Below the pieces are notes generated by a model that saw only the letters and a program-made list of their open reading frames with translations, was not told the DNA's origin and ran no database searches. The position numbers and the translations under genes are program-made. From an uncultured Dehalococcoidia bacterium (GTDB lineage: Bacteria > Chloroflexota > Dehalococcoidia > Lucifugimonadales > JADFKI01), in assembly GCA_958295865.1 (NCBI GenBank), contig CATQHF010000003.1, forward strand, positions 310,001 through 374,000: a stretch of DNA of 64,000 nt, given 5' to 3'. This document shows, in pieces, positions 49,007 to 56,581 of the stretch (the stretch's first letter is position 1; each line of letters opens with the position of its first letter).

Positions 49007-51604
49007 ATGGAACAATCCAACGCGGTCCTGATACCGGCGAATGTGAAGCCGGTCAACTATCGCATAACGCTGGAGCCGGACTTCGGCACATTCACATTCA
49101 CGGGCAGCGAGACGGTACGGGTAGAGGTTCTGTCGGCGACATCGGCGATTACGCTGAACGCCATCGAGCTTGGCATCCAATCGTGTTCGGTTACGCCTGA
49201 CGGCGGCGCGACGCTGACGGCGCAGCGCATATCGTTCGACGAGGACGCGGAGACGGCGACATTCGAGTTCGGCGCGGAGCTGCCCGTCGGCGAGGCGACG
49301 CTTGACATCGAGTTCACAGGGGAGCTGAACGACAAGCTGCGCGGGTTCTATCGCAGCAGCTACACCGACATAGACGGCAATGAGCGGCACATGGCGACGA
49401 CGCAGCTTGAGGCAACCGACGCGCGGCGGGCGTTCCCCTGCTGGGACGAGCCAGCGCTGAAGGCGACTTTCGCGCTCACGCTCGTCGTGCCTTCCGAACT
49501 TGCGGCGGTGTCCAATATGCCGGTCGTGAGCGAGGAAGAAGTACGCCCCGGCGTGAAGGCGGTCGGCTACGCGGAGACGCCGATAATGTCCACATATCTG
49601 CTGGCGTTCATCATCGGCGACCTGACGCACATCGAGCAGGTGGGCGACAACGGCACGCTCATCCGCGTGTTCACCACGCGGGGGCGCGAGGAACAGGGGC
49701 GGTTCGCGCTCGAAACCTCGACGCGGCTGCTGAAGTACTTCAACGACTACTTCGGCATCCCCTACCCTCTGCCCAAGCTCGACCACTTCGCCATACCGGA
49801 CTTCGCGGCGGGCGCGATGGAGAATTGGGGCGCGATAACATACCGCGAAACCGCGCTGCTGGTGGATCCGGAGAACACATCGGTCGGCACGCGCCAGCTG
49901 GTCGCGGCAATCATCGCGCACGAGATGGCGCACATGTGGTTCGGCGATTTGGTTACGATGGCGTGGTGGAACGACCTATGGCTCAACGAGAGCTTCGCCT
50001 CCTGGATGGGCGACAAGGCGACCGACAGCCTGTTCCCAGACTGGGAAGTATGGACGCAGTTCGTATCCAGCGACACCAACCGCGCGTTCAGCCTAGACGG
50101 GCTGCGGAACTCGCACCCCATCGAGCAAGAGGTCAACAATCCGGCGGAGATTGGCGAGCTGTTCGATGCGATAAGCTACAGCAAGGGCGCGTCGGTGCTG
50201 CGGATGCTGGAGAGCTTCCTCGGCGCGGAGACCTTCCGACAGGGGCTGAACCGATACCTGACCAAGCATCAGTACGCCAATGCCGAGCGGCTGGACTTGT
50301 GGAACGCGCTTGGCGAGGCGTCAGGCGAGCCGGTCGCCGAGATTATGGACACCTGGGTAATGCAGACGGGCTATCCGGTGCTGGAGGTGGGCGTAGAGCG
50401 GAGCGGCGGCAATATCAACCTTCACATGTTGCAGAGGCGTTTCCTCTATGACGCCGTGCTGGGGAGCGATGACGCCGACGAAACGCTTTGGAAGCTGCCC
50501 ATCGGCGTGTACACGGGCAACGGCAGCGATAGCGCAACCACGCTTATGGACTCGCGGACGCTGGCGTGGGATGTCGCCGACGCAGGCGCGGACGATGGCG
50601 CGTGGACGAAGTTGAACCCGGACCAGACGGGATTCTACCGCGTGAGATATTGGCAGCAAGACTTGGAGCGGCTCGCCGCGCCTATCAGGAGCAAGACGCT
50701 GCCGCCGATAGACAGGCTCGGCGTGCAGAACGACGCCTTCGCGCTCAGCCGCGCGGGCATCATACCCGCGACCGACTTCCTGACCATAGCGGAGGCGTAT
50801 CAGGGCGAGGACAACGCGCCCGTGTGCGCCGACCTCTCATCCAACTTGGGCAGCCTCGACAACTTGCTGTCCGATGAGGGCTTTTACGGCAATTTTCAGG
50901 CGTTTTCGCGCAGCATCTTTCAGCAGGTAGCGGCGCAAGTGGGCTGGGACGCCAAGCCCGACGAGACGCACATGGACGCGCTGCTGCGTAGCACGGTACT
51001 CAGCCATGTGGGTGGGTGCGACGATGAGGATGCGCTGCGCGAGGCGGCGGCGCGCTTTGCGGCATATACGGACGACCCGGCGAGCATCAGTCCGGACATT
51101 CGGGGCATCGTGTTCAGGCTTGCGGCTAAGAGAGGCGGGCGCTCGGAGTACGATAGCATGTGGGAGCTTCGCAACTGGACGCCGCTTCAAGAGGAGAAGG
51201 TCAGGTTCCTGTACGGGCTGACGGGGTTCGAGCAGCAGGCACTGCTAGAAGAGACGCTCAACCGCTCGCTAGGCGATGAGGTTCGCGTACACGATACGGT
51301 GAGCGTCATCACGCTGGTCGCGGGCAATCGCAACGGGCGCGACCTCGCTTGGCAGTTCCTCAAGGACAATTGGGCGGAGCTGGACAGGCGATATGGTGAG
51401 GGGGGCTTTGCCATAATGCGACTGGTCGGCATCGCGTCCGCGTTCACCACGCCGGAGATGCATGACGATGTGGAGCGGTTCTTCACGGACAATCCGGCCC
51501 CCGGGGGGGAGCGCACGGTGCGCCAGTCGCTGGAGCGCATACGGCTGAATGCCGCGTGGCTGGAGCGGAATCGGGATGAGTTGGCGGGGTGGTTTGTGGG
51601 GTAG
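49007..51604 (+). CDS. M1 family zinc aminopeptidase
   Basis: 865 aa, full length for the family. It removes N-terminal residues from peptides in the cytoplasm. The GAMEN exopeptidase motif is in GAMENWGAITYRET (about 270) and the zinc site is HEMAHMWFGDLVTMAWWNDL followed by WLNESFAS, with the third ligand Glu. The C-terminal 350 residues form the ERAP1-like helical domain. No signal peptide. It ends 36 bp before IS copy 2 and its short leader follows the enoyl-CoA hydratase gene. Confidence 0.95.
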   Translation: MEQSNAVLIPANVKPVNYRITLEPDFGTFTFTGSETVRVEVLSATSAITLNAIELGIQSCSVTPDGGATLTAQRISFDEDAETATFEFGAELPVGEATLDIEFTGELNDKLRGFYRSSYTDIDGNERHMATTQLEATDARRAFPCWDEPALKATFALTLVVPSELAAVSNMPVVSEEEVRPGVKAVGYAETPIMSTYLLAFIIGDLTHIEQVGDNGTLIRVFTTRGREEQGRFALETSTRLLKYFNDYFGIPYPLPKLDHFAIPDFAAGAMENWGAITYRETALLVDPENTSVGTRQLVAAIIAHEMAHMWFGDLVTMAWWNDLWLNESFASWMGDKATDSLFPDWEVWTQFVSSDTNRAFSLDGLRNSHPIEQEVNNPAEIGELFDAISYSKGASVLRMLESFLGAETFRQGLNRYLTKHQYANAERLDLWNALGEASGEPVAEIMDTWVMQTGYPVLEVGVERSGGNINLHMLQRRFLYDAVLGSDDADETLWKLPIGVYTGNGSDSATTLMDSRTLAWDVADAGADDGAWTKLNPDQTGFYRVRYWQQDLERLAAPIRSKTLPPIDRLGVQNDAFALSRAGIIPATDFLTIAEAYQGEDNAPVCADLSSNLGSLDNLLSDEGFYGNFQAFSRSIFQQVAAQVGWDAKPDETHMDALLRSTVLSHVGGCDDEDALREAAARFAAYTDDPASISPDIRGIVFRLAAKRGGRSEYDSMWELRNWTPLQEEKVRFLYGLTGFEQQALLEETLNRSLGDEVRVHDTVSVITLVAGNRNGRDLAWQFLKDNWAELDRRYGEGGFAIMRLVGIASAFTTPEMHDDVERFFTDNPAPGGERTVRQSLERIRLNAAWLERNRDELAGWFVG

Positions 51605-51608
51605 AGGG

Positions 51609-51640
51609 GGGCGGAATTAAGAATTAGAAATTAAGAATTA
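51609..51640. repeat. Other half of the dispersed repeat broken by IS insertion
   Basis: GGCGGAATTAAGAATTAG followed by AAATTAAGAATTA, ending at the IS. It is identical to 56382-56412 of the unbroken copy. Its continuation in that copy matches the reverse complement of the sequence left of IS copy 1 (43864 downwards). Confidence 0.8.
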
Positions 51641-52651
51641 ACCCCGTGTGCAAGTTTATGAGTGAGGATAATCGGAGTTGAAATCCAGGTACACAGCGTT
51701 TCTAATGAGGTTAACTACAATCTCAGGAGATTGCTATGGACCTGGACACTTTCATCATAACCGCTTTCTGCCTAATTGACGATATGCTCAAAGAAATACT
51801 CGCAAACCGACGACTCAGGCAGAGAGGCCCTATGCCACTGCTCGCCGACAGCGAGGTTCTCACTATGGAAGTCGTGGGCGAGTACCTGGAACTCAGCAAG
51901 GACAAAGCCATTTACGACTACTTCCGCAGACACTACTCACACCTGTTTCCGGCTATGGCTAAGGTGCATCGCACCACATTCACGAGGCAGGCTGCCAACC
52001 TGCGCGAAGTCAAAAGGCACATCTGGCAGCGACTGCTCCAGGACATACCCAAAGATGAGGGTGTGCACATAGTGGACAGCATGCCTATAGCGGTCTGCGA
52101 GTTCCCCCGCGCCAACAGGCACAAGCTGTTCCGAGAATGGGCGACTTACGGCCACGCCTCGACTGAAAAGGGTCTCTTCTACGGCTTTCGGCTGCACAGT
52201 TTAGTGGCGCTGCCGGGCGTAATCGTGGGGTTCGTCCTCGCGCCCGCGCACATCCAAGATACTGAGGTCGTCGCGAGCCTAGTCAATGGACAGCAGGGTT
52301 TGATACTGGGCGACCGCAACTACTGGAGTCCGCGCCTGCGAGAAGAGTTGTAGAAGCAGGGAGTGTGGCTGCACGCGGCCTTCAAGAAGAAGTCATCCGG
52401 GCGGGATGAGGAGGTGGGATGGTCGTCTTTGTGCAGTCGTGTGCGCTATCGGATAGAGACGCTGTTCAGCCAGTTGGAAGACCGCTACTCTGTGAAGAGC
52501 GTGGGCGCTAGGGACTTGTGGCATCTGGGAAACAGGCTCATGAGGAAGGTACTTAGCCACACCTTGGCAGTGATGCTGAATCAATCTCTTGGCAATCCGC
52601 CTTTCCAAATCTCCAAACTGCTCACATGAAGCTTATACTTGCACACGGGGT
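51641..52651 (+). mobile_element. IS982-type insertion sequence, copy 2 (1011 bp)
   Basis: Same 15-bp ends as copy 1 (ACCCCGTGTGCAAGT at 51641, complement ending at 52651), opposite orientation, near-identical along its length. The transposase reads on the plus strand. The right flank TAACCTA (52652-52658) is the complement of the TAGGTTA beside copy 1. Confidence 0.92.
51736..52629 (+). pseudogene. IS982-type transposase with premature stop
   Basis: 297 codons from ATG 51736, in frame throughout, with the native MDLDTFIITAFCLIDDMLKE start. Codon 206 is TAG where copy 1 has GAG (RLREEL-stop-KQGVW), cutting off the third part that contains the DDE glutamate (RYRIETLFSQLE). So this copy is also inactive unless the stop is read through. 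Because the two copies carry different lesions, each could in principle have been mobilised by an intact relative elsewhere. Confidence 0.88.
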
Positions 52652-53151
52652 TAACCTAGGTTTTCTTTAGCATAACGCCCTTTCTCAACATCGCTCGCCT
52701 GAAGTATAGCGTTTTCCTCCGTCGCAACAAATTCTTCCAGTCCAATAGGTTGCACGCCTAGCGATTTCCGGTTCAGCCATCTTTGAAAGTGTGGTCCCAT
52801 TTGACGGTTTGTTTCTTTTGGTTCAGATGAGAGTTCATATATTTTATCAAGTCCCAATTCATAAATACGACCACTGAGTCGAGCAACTGTTGAGGGATTA
52901 CGCTCCAACGCGCTCTTATCTCGTTTCAAATAAGCCACATACGAGTCTTTTATGGGGAACAATTCAAGCCTTAAAAGACTCTCGATTAATGCGGTATTGT
53001 TCCGTTCATTGAAGGCGCTTACGACATCCTCCCAAATAGTCCCGTCAATGTCTCTAATACCTTCTGGAATGGTTGGATAGACCCTGAAAAGGTCATCAAG
53101 ATAGCTCCTCTGATTGGCGTATTCTATGCTTAATTCAAGCCAAGGATTCAT
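52652..53151 (-). pseudogene. Type II restriction endonuclease, N-terminal piece
   Basis: Starts MNPWLELSIEYANQRSYLDD at ATG 53151, with GGAGGG 11 bases ahead, and runs 166 codons to the IS junction, ending VEKGRYAKENLG. A helical region YELGLDKIYELSSEPKETNR followed by QMGPHFQRWL resembles the N-terminal part of several type II endonucleases; specificity is not readable. The stop arises only at the IS boundary. The C-terminal piece with the GEAK centre is at 44884-45173. The start overlaps the end of gmk by 17 bases, indicating the system was placed at the gmk 3' end. Confidence 0.85.
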
Positions 53152-53767
53152 AATTCGTCAGCCCTCCAAGTGGGCGTGAGCGCCCGCGCTCCCGCTCGAT
53201 GATGCCCTCGATTTCGCGCACGGCTTCATCGGTGCGGTCGGTCTGATGCACGACCACATAGTCGAACTTCTTCGCTTCCCGCAACTCGTGCCGCGCCTGC
53301 TCCATCCGCAGCGCCAGCGCGCTGTCAGACTCCGACTTGCGCCCGCGCAGCCTGCGCTCCAGCTCGGCCTCGCTAGGCGCGGCAAGGAAGATGAACAGGG
53401 CGTCGGGCGCAATCTCCCTGATAGTCGCCGCGCCCTGCACATCGATCTTGATGATGACATCCTCGCCCCGATTGAGGGCGTCCATCACCTGAGCCTTTGG
53501 CACACCGTAGTAGTTGCCGTACACGGTCGCCCACTCGAGCAGTTCGCCGCTGGCGATCATCGCCTCGAAGCGGCGCTTGCTCAAGAAGTGATACTCGACG
53601 CCGTCCCGCTCGCCGTCGCGCCTGTCCCGCGTGGTGGCGGTAATCGTGAAGAAGTAGGGCGCGCCCGATGCCCTAATCCGCGACAGCAGGACATCCTTGC
53701 CCACGCCCGACGGCCCGGATATGACCAGCAGCAGGGGATTAGGCGCTGTGTTCCGCCGCTCTGCCAA
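53135..53767 (-). CDS. gmk: Guanylate kinase
   Basis: 210 aa. It phosphorylates GMP to GDP. P-loop SGPSGVGKD at about 18, then TATTRDRRDGERDGVEYHFL (GMP-binding), NYYGVPKAQV and VQGAATIREIAPDALFIFL. The last residues GGLTNYESLA run into the restriction endonuclease gene and may be a replaced tail. The start may be further downstream than ATG 53767 but MAERRNTAPNPLLLVISGPS is acceptable. Confidence 0.96.
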   Translation of the reverse strand: MAERRNTAPNPLLLVISGPSGVGKDVLLSRIRASGAPYFFTITATTRDRRDGERDGVEYHFLSKRRFEAMIASGELLEWATVYGNYYGVPKAQVMDALNRGEDVIIKIDVQGAATIREIAPDALFIFLAAPSEAELERRLRGRKSESDSALALRMEQARHELREAKKFDYVVVHQTDRTDEAVREIEGIIERERGRSRPLGGLTNYESLA

Positions 53768-53810
53768 GACTATCGAACCCCCGCGCCGAATATGGCGGCG
53801 CGCGCCTGCG

Positions 53811-54809
53811 CTAACGATTTCGCAGATATGTCCATGCCGTCTTCTTTTCGCCGCCGCTCATCTGTCGGTAGCGCCGAGTAAGCCGCTCTCCGAAGAAGGC
53901 ATTCGCCATGGACTCGCCGGCGCTTGGCAGCGCGTTCTCGCCCGTATCCACCACCGCGCCCGCGTCCCACCTCGCGCGCCCCTCCCACGCCTTGATGAAG
54001 GTCTCCACAAGGTCGTCGTTAGAGTCCTTAATCATGTTGCGGTATGTGTACAGCTCGGTGATGTACTCATCGAGCCAGTGAACCAGAGCCTCTTGGTTGG
54101 AGTAGCAGGCGGCTTCATTATCCAGCGGATCCTCCGCTGCCAAGCGCGAATACTCCGCGAAGGTCGCGGCGGCGATCTGGTGCATCTCGCGCCACGATTC
54201 GCTGCCCGCTGTCGCCGTCACGAACGCCGAGGACAGCACGGCGGGCATCACTTCCATCGCCACCGCGTAGCTGTCGTGCTCATGCGGGTCGAGGAACAGC
54301 GGCCGCGCGCCAATCAGCTCTATCATGCCCACCACCGTCTTTACCGACGCTTGATCGGCGGAGTTGGACGGCGAAACGCAGTATTGCGCGCCCTGAAACA
54401 GGTCCGCGGAGGCGTCTTCCAGCGTGGTGAATGGCTTCCTGATTAGCGGCCGTCCGCCCACAAAACTCACATTGCGGGGCAGCAGCTGTTCCGCCCACTC
54501 CATCGCCTTCACCTTGGCAACGCATGTGTCGGTAACCACGCAGCCGTCCTCGACTATCGGCGCTATGGCGTCTATCAGCTCGCGCGTCTCCGTGAACGGC
54601 GCATCCAAGATAATCATCTGCGCGCCCCGCACGGCGTTCCGCAGATTGGGCGTCTCATCGTCGTATGCGCCCGCCTTGGACGCAATCTTCAGGGCGTCCC
54701 TGTTGCCCGAACTCCCCACAATCTCCGTGTTCCGCAGGTTCGCCCGCTTCAGGGCAAGCCCGATGGACACACCCACAACCCCCGTGCCTATTATCGCAAT
54801 CCGCTCCAA
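53811..54809 (-). CDS. Prephenate-dehydrogenase-like protein with altered active site
   Basis: 332 aa, TyrA_PDH-like. An N-terminal Rossmann domain (IAIIGTGVVGVSIGLALKRA) is followed by VVTDTCVAKVKAMEWAEQLL and an all-helical dimerisation domain. In true prephenate dehydrogenases the strand after 'V(S/G)' reads GSHPMAG with the catalytic His; here it is FVGGRPLIRKP with Arg120 in that place. The C-terminal motif EHDSYAVAMEVMPAVLSSAF keeps the His-Asp pair typical of the family. It may act on another substrate. gmk follows 43 bp downstream. Confidence 0.75.
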   Translation of the reverse strand: MERIAIIGTGVVGVSIGLALKRANLRNTEIVGSSGNRDALKIASKAGAYDDETPNLRNAVRGAQMIILDAPFTETRELIDAIAPIVEDGCVVTDTCVAKVKAMEWAEQLLPRNVSFVGGRPLIRKPFTTLEDASADLFQGAQYCVSPSNSADQASVKTVVGMIELIGARPLFLDPHEHDSYAVAMEVMPAVLSSAFVTATAGSESWREMHQIAAATFAEYSRLAAEDPLDNEAACYSNQEALVHWLDEYITELYTYRNMIKDSNDDLVETFIKAWEGRARWDAGAVVDTGENALPSAGESMANAFFGERLTRRYRQMSGGEKKTAWTYLRNR

Positions 54810-54891
54810 GTTACACCTCCTGCTCCAACCTGCGACTGCTCGTTCGCAATATGCTCATACCCAAAGTCTATCACAATTGGCTGAACCCGCG

Positions 54892-55551
54892 TTACGCGCC
54901 CAGGAACAGCCCCGCGATTGTTCTGATAGCCGGAAACATAATCCGGCTGAGTATGCCGGTGTTCAGGAAGCTGTCCGCAAGCACCACGAGCAGCAGTATG
55001 ATGATGCCAAAGCGTTCGGTGCGCTCGAAGGGTATCGCAAGCGCGCGGGGCAGGACGCCCAGAGCGACCTTGAACCCGTCGAGCGGCGCTACGGGCAGAA
55101 GATTGAACACCGCAAGCACGACATTCCACAGCACCAGCGCCTGCAAGAATTGGGCGTCTATGCCGCCGTCCGACAGCGTATCCACCAGCCTGACGGGTAG
55201 GGCGGCAAGCGCGGCAACGATGAGATTGGACACCGGCCCGGCGAGCGCGACCACAGCCATCCCCGGCCTAGCGCCGATGCGAATGTTCGCCGGCGATACG
55301 GGCGTGGGCTTGCCCCAACCGAAGCCCGCAACGAAGATGAGTATCGTTCCGAGCGGATCCAGGTGCGCTGCCGGGTTGAGCGTCAGCCTGCCTTGCTGCC
55401 GCGCCGTATAGTCGCCCAGCTGCGCCGCGGACCATGCATGGCTGAACTCATGCACCGTAATGCCCACGACGAGCGCGACGGCAAATGCGGCAAGGCCGAT
55501 GAGCGCGCCAACGGGGTCAATCTGAAACTGATCGAAGAGCCGAAAGAGCAA
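54892..55551 (-). CDS. M50 site-2-protease family membrane metalloprotease
   Basis: 219 aa, compact form with about six helices and no PDZ domain. The zinc motif is VGITVHEFSHAWSAAQLGD (HExxH) in the second helix, and the second ligand motif is NLLPVAPLDG. An AGFGWGKPTPVSPANI segment lies between. This sub-group ('site-2 protease family protein', FtsH-independent) cleaves within membranes; substrates are unknown. Confidence 0.92.
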   Translation of the reverse strand: MLFRLFDQFQIDPVGALIGLAAFAVALVVGITVHEFSHAWSAAQLGDYTARQQGRLTLNPAAHLDPLGTILIFVAGFGWGKPTPVSPANIRIGARPGMAVVALAGPVSNLIVAALAALPVRLVDTLSDGGIDAQFLQALVLWNVVLAVFNLLPVAPLDGFKVALGVLPRALAIPFERTERFGIIILLLVVLADSFLNTGILSRIMFPAIRTIAGLFLGA

Positions 55552-55705
55552 TTGTTGTCCTGTGCGAAAAGCCTAAATCGTCCGCCCTGATGGTCATTGA
55601 GCCTGCCGAAGGGTAGGGGGGCGCTGAAAAGTTCGTGCAAGCAACGGCGCGGCGAGACGACAGCATCGCCCCGCCGCGCGCGGTATTTCATGTTCGCGGT
55701 AAAGC

Positions 55706-56119
55706 CTAGTGGCCGCCGCACCCGCATCCGCCGCCACCGCATCCACCACCGCCACCGCCGCAGCCACATCCTCCGCCACCCGCGCCGCAAGCGCATCCAC
55801 CACCGCCGCCGCCGACCTGGAAGTTCGGGTTGCTGATGACAAAGCCGCTACGCATCAGCCCGTCCACATAGTCGATCTGCGCGCCCTCGACCAGCGGGGC
55901 GCTCTCAGGGTCGATAAGCACCTGAACGCCCGGCGCGCTGATGACCATATCATCAGACTTAGCCTCGCGCTCCATGCCCAGCATGTACTGGAAACTCCCA
56001 TGCGGCCCGGGCACGACCATCATCCGCAGCAAAGCGCCCTGTTCGCCCTGCTCGTTCAGTATCTCTTCGAGTTTTTGTGAAGCCAACTCGGAAACCTCGA
56101 TAAGAGGGGTTGTTGTCAC
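55706..56119 (-). CDS. A-type iron-sulfur carrier (HesB/IscA family) with Gly/Cys-rich tail
   Basis: 137 aa starting at GTG 56119 (MTTTPLIEVSELASQKLEEI), seven bases after GGAGG. The family normally has Cys in GGCSGFSY and CGCG at the C-terminus. Here the first site is GPHGSFQY (His40 for Cys), while the tail after SNPNFQV is expanded to 35 residues of mostly Gly with seven Cys (109, 111, 118, 120, 127, 132, 134) and a final His. It probably still carries Fe or an Fe-S cluster, with unusual ligands. No isc/suf genes are nearby. Confidence 0.85.
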   Translation of the reverse strand: MTTTPLIEVSELASQKLEEILNEQGEQGALLRMMVVPGPHGSFQYMLGMEREAKSDDMVISAPGVQVLIDPESAPLVEGAQIDYVDGLMRSGFVISNPNFQVGGGGGGCACGAGGGGCGCGGGGGGCGGGGCGCGGH

Positions 56120-56226
56120 CGTTACACCTCCGGGCGATAACGCCTCAGTATGCCGAATGCAGACACCGCTGCCTATGCCCAAATCCTATCATCCCCATAA
56201 CAAGCGGTCAAGGAGTGCTCGCTCAT

Positions 56227-56328
56227 GAGAAACTTGCATTAGTCCAGTTTAGCCGTGGATGGGCGAGCGTTTTCACCCCCATCCTAACCTTCCCTCATCA
56301 AGGGAGAAGGTTAGGGTGCAATTTTCTC
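56227..56328. mobile_element. MITE-like element (opposite orientation)
   Basis: 102 bp. It reads GAGAAACTTGCATTAGT, AGCCGTGGATGGGCGAGC, ACCCCCATCCTAACCTTCCC, a short hairpin, then GTGCAATTTTCTC. This is the compact element of 36086-36187 reversed. The gap 56120-56581 otherwise holds the dispersed repeat that follows and a fragment CCCCCATCCTAACCTTCCCC at 56521-56540. Confidence 0.75.
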
Positions 56329-56381
56329 TGATCAGGATAGCGCAACCAGTCGGTTGCCCCTACGCCCGGGCTGACAGGGGG

Positions 56382-56515
56382 GCGGAATTAAGAATTAGAA
56401 ATTAAGAATTAAGAATTGGGTTGTGTTTGGGGTTGGTGTGCGATGTTTCGCAGTTCGACGGCAACCGATGTTTAAGGGCGGTTGCTGAAGGCTATGTGTC
56501 CGGTGGGCTAGGATT
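56382..56515. repeat. Dispersed repeat, unbroken copy
   Basis: Starts GGGCGGAATTAAGAATTAG, continues through AAGAATTAAGAATTGGGTTG and GGTTGCTGAAGGC to GGTGGGCTAGGATTTT. It matches, in pieces, both sides of the IS-broken repeat (51609-51640 joined to the complement of 43864-43745). A shorter relative, ATTAAGAATTAGGAATTGAG, is at 58429-58448. Confidence 0.7.
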
Positions 56516-56581
56516 TTCGCCCCCATCCTAACCTTCCCCCTTGAGGGGGAAGGGACTCTGGGTGGCGGAAGGGTGGGGTGT

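Noticed and set aside
43865-52651. Composite transposon carrying a methyltransferase and metabolic genes
   Set aside because: The outer flanks do not form a target duplication with each other. Each flank instead matches the inner flank of the other IS copy, which a composite transposon would not show and an inversion would.
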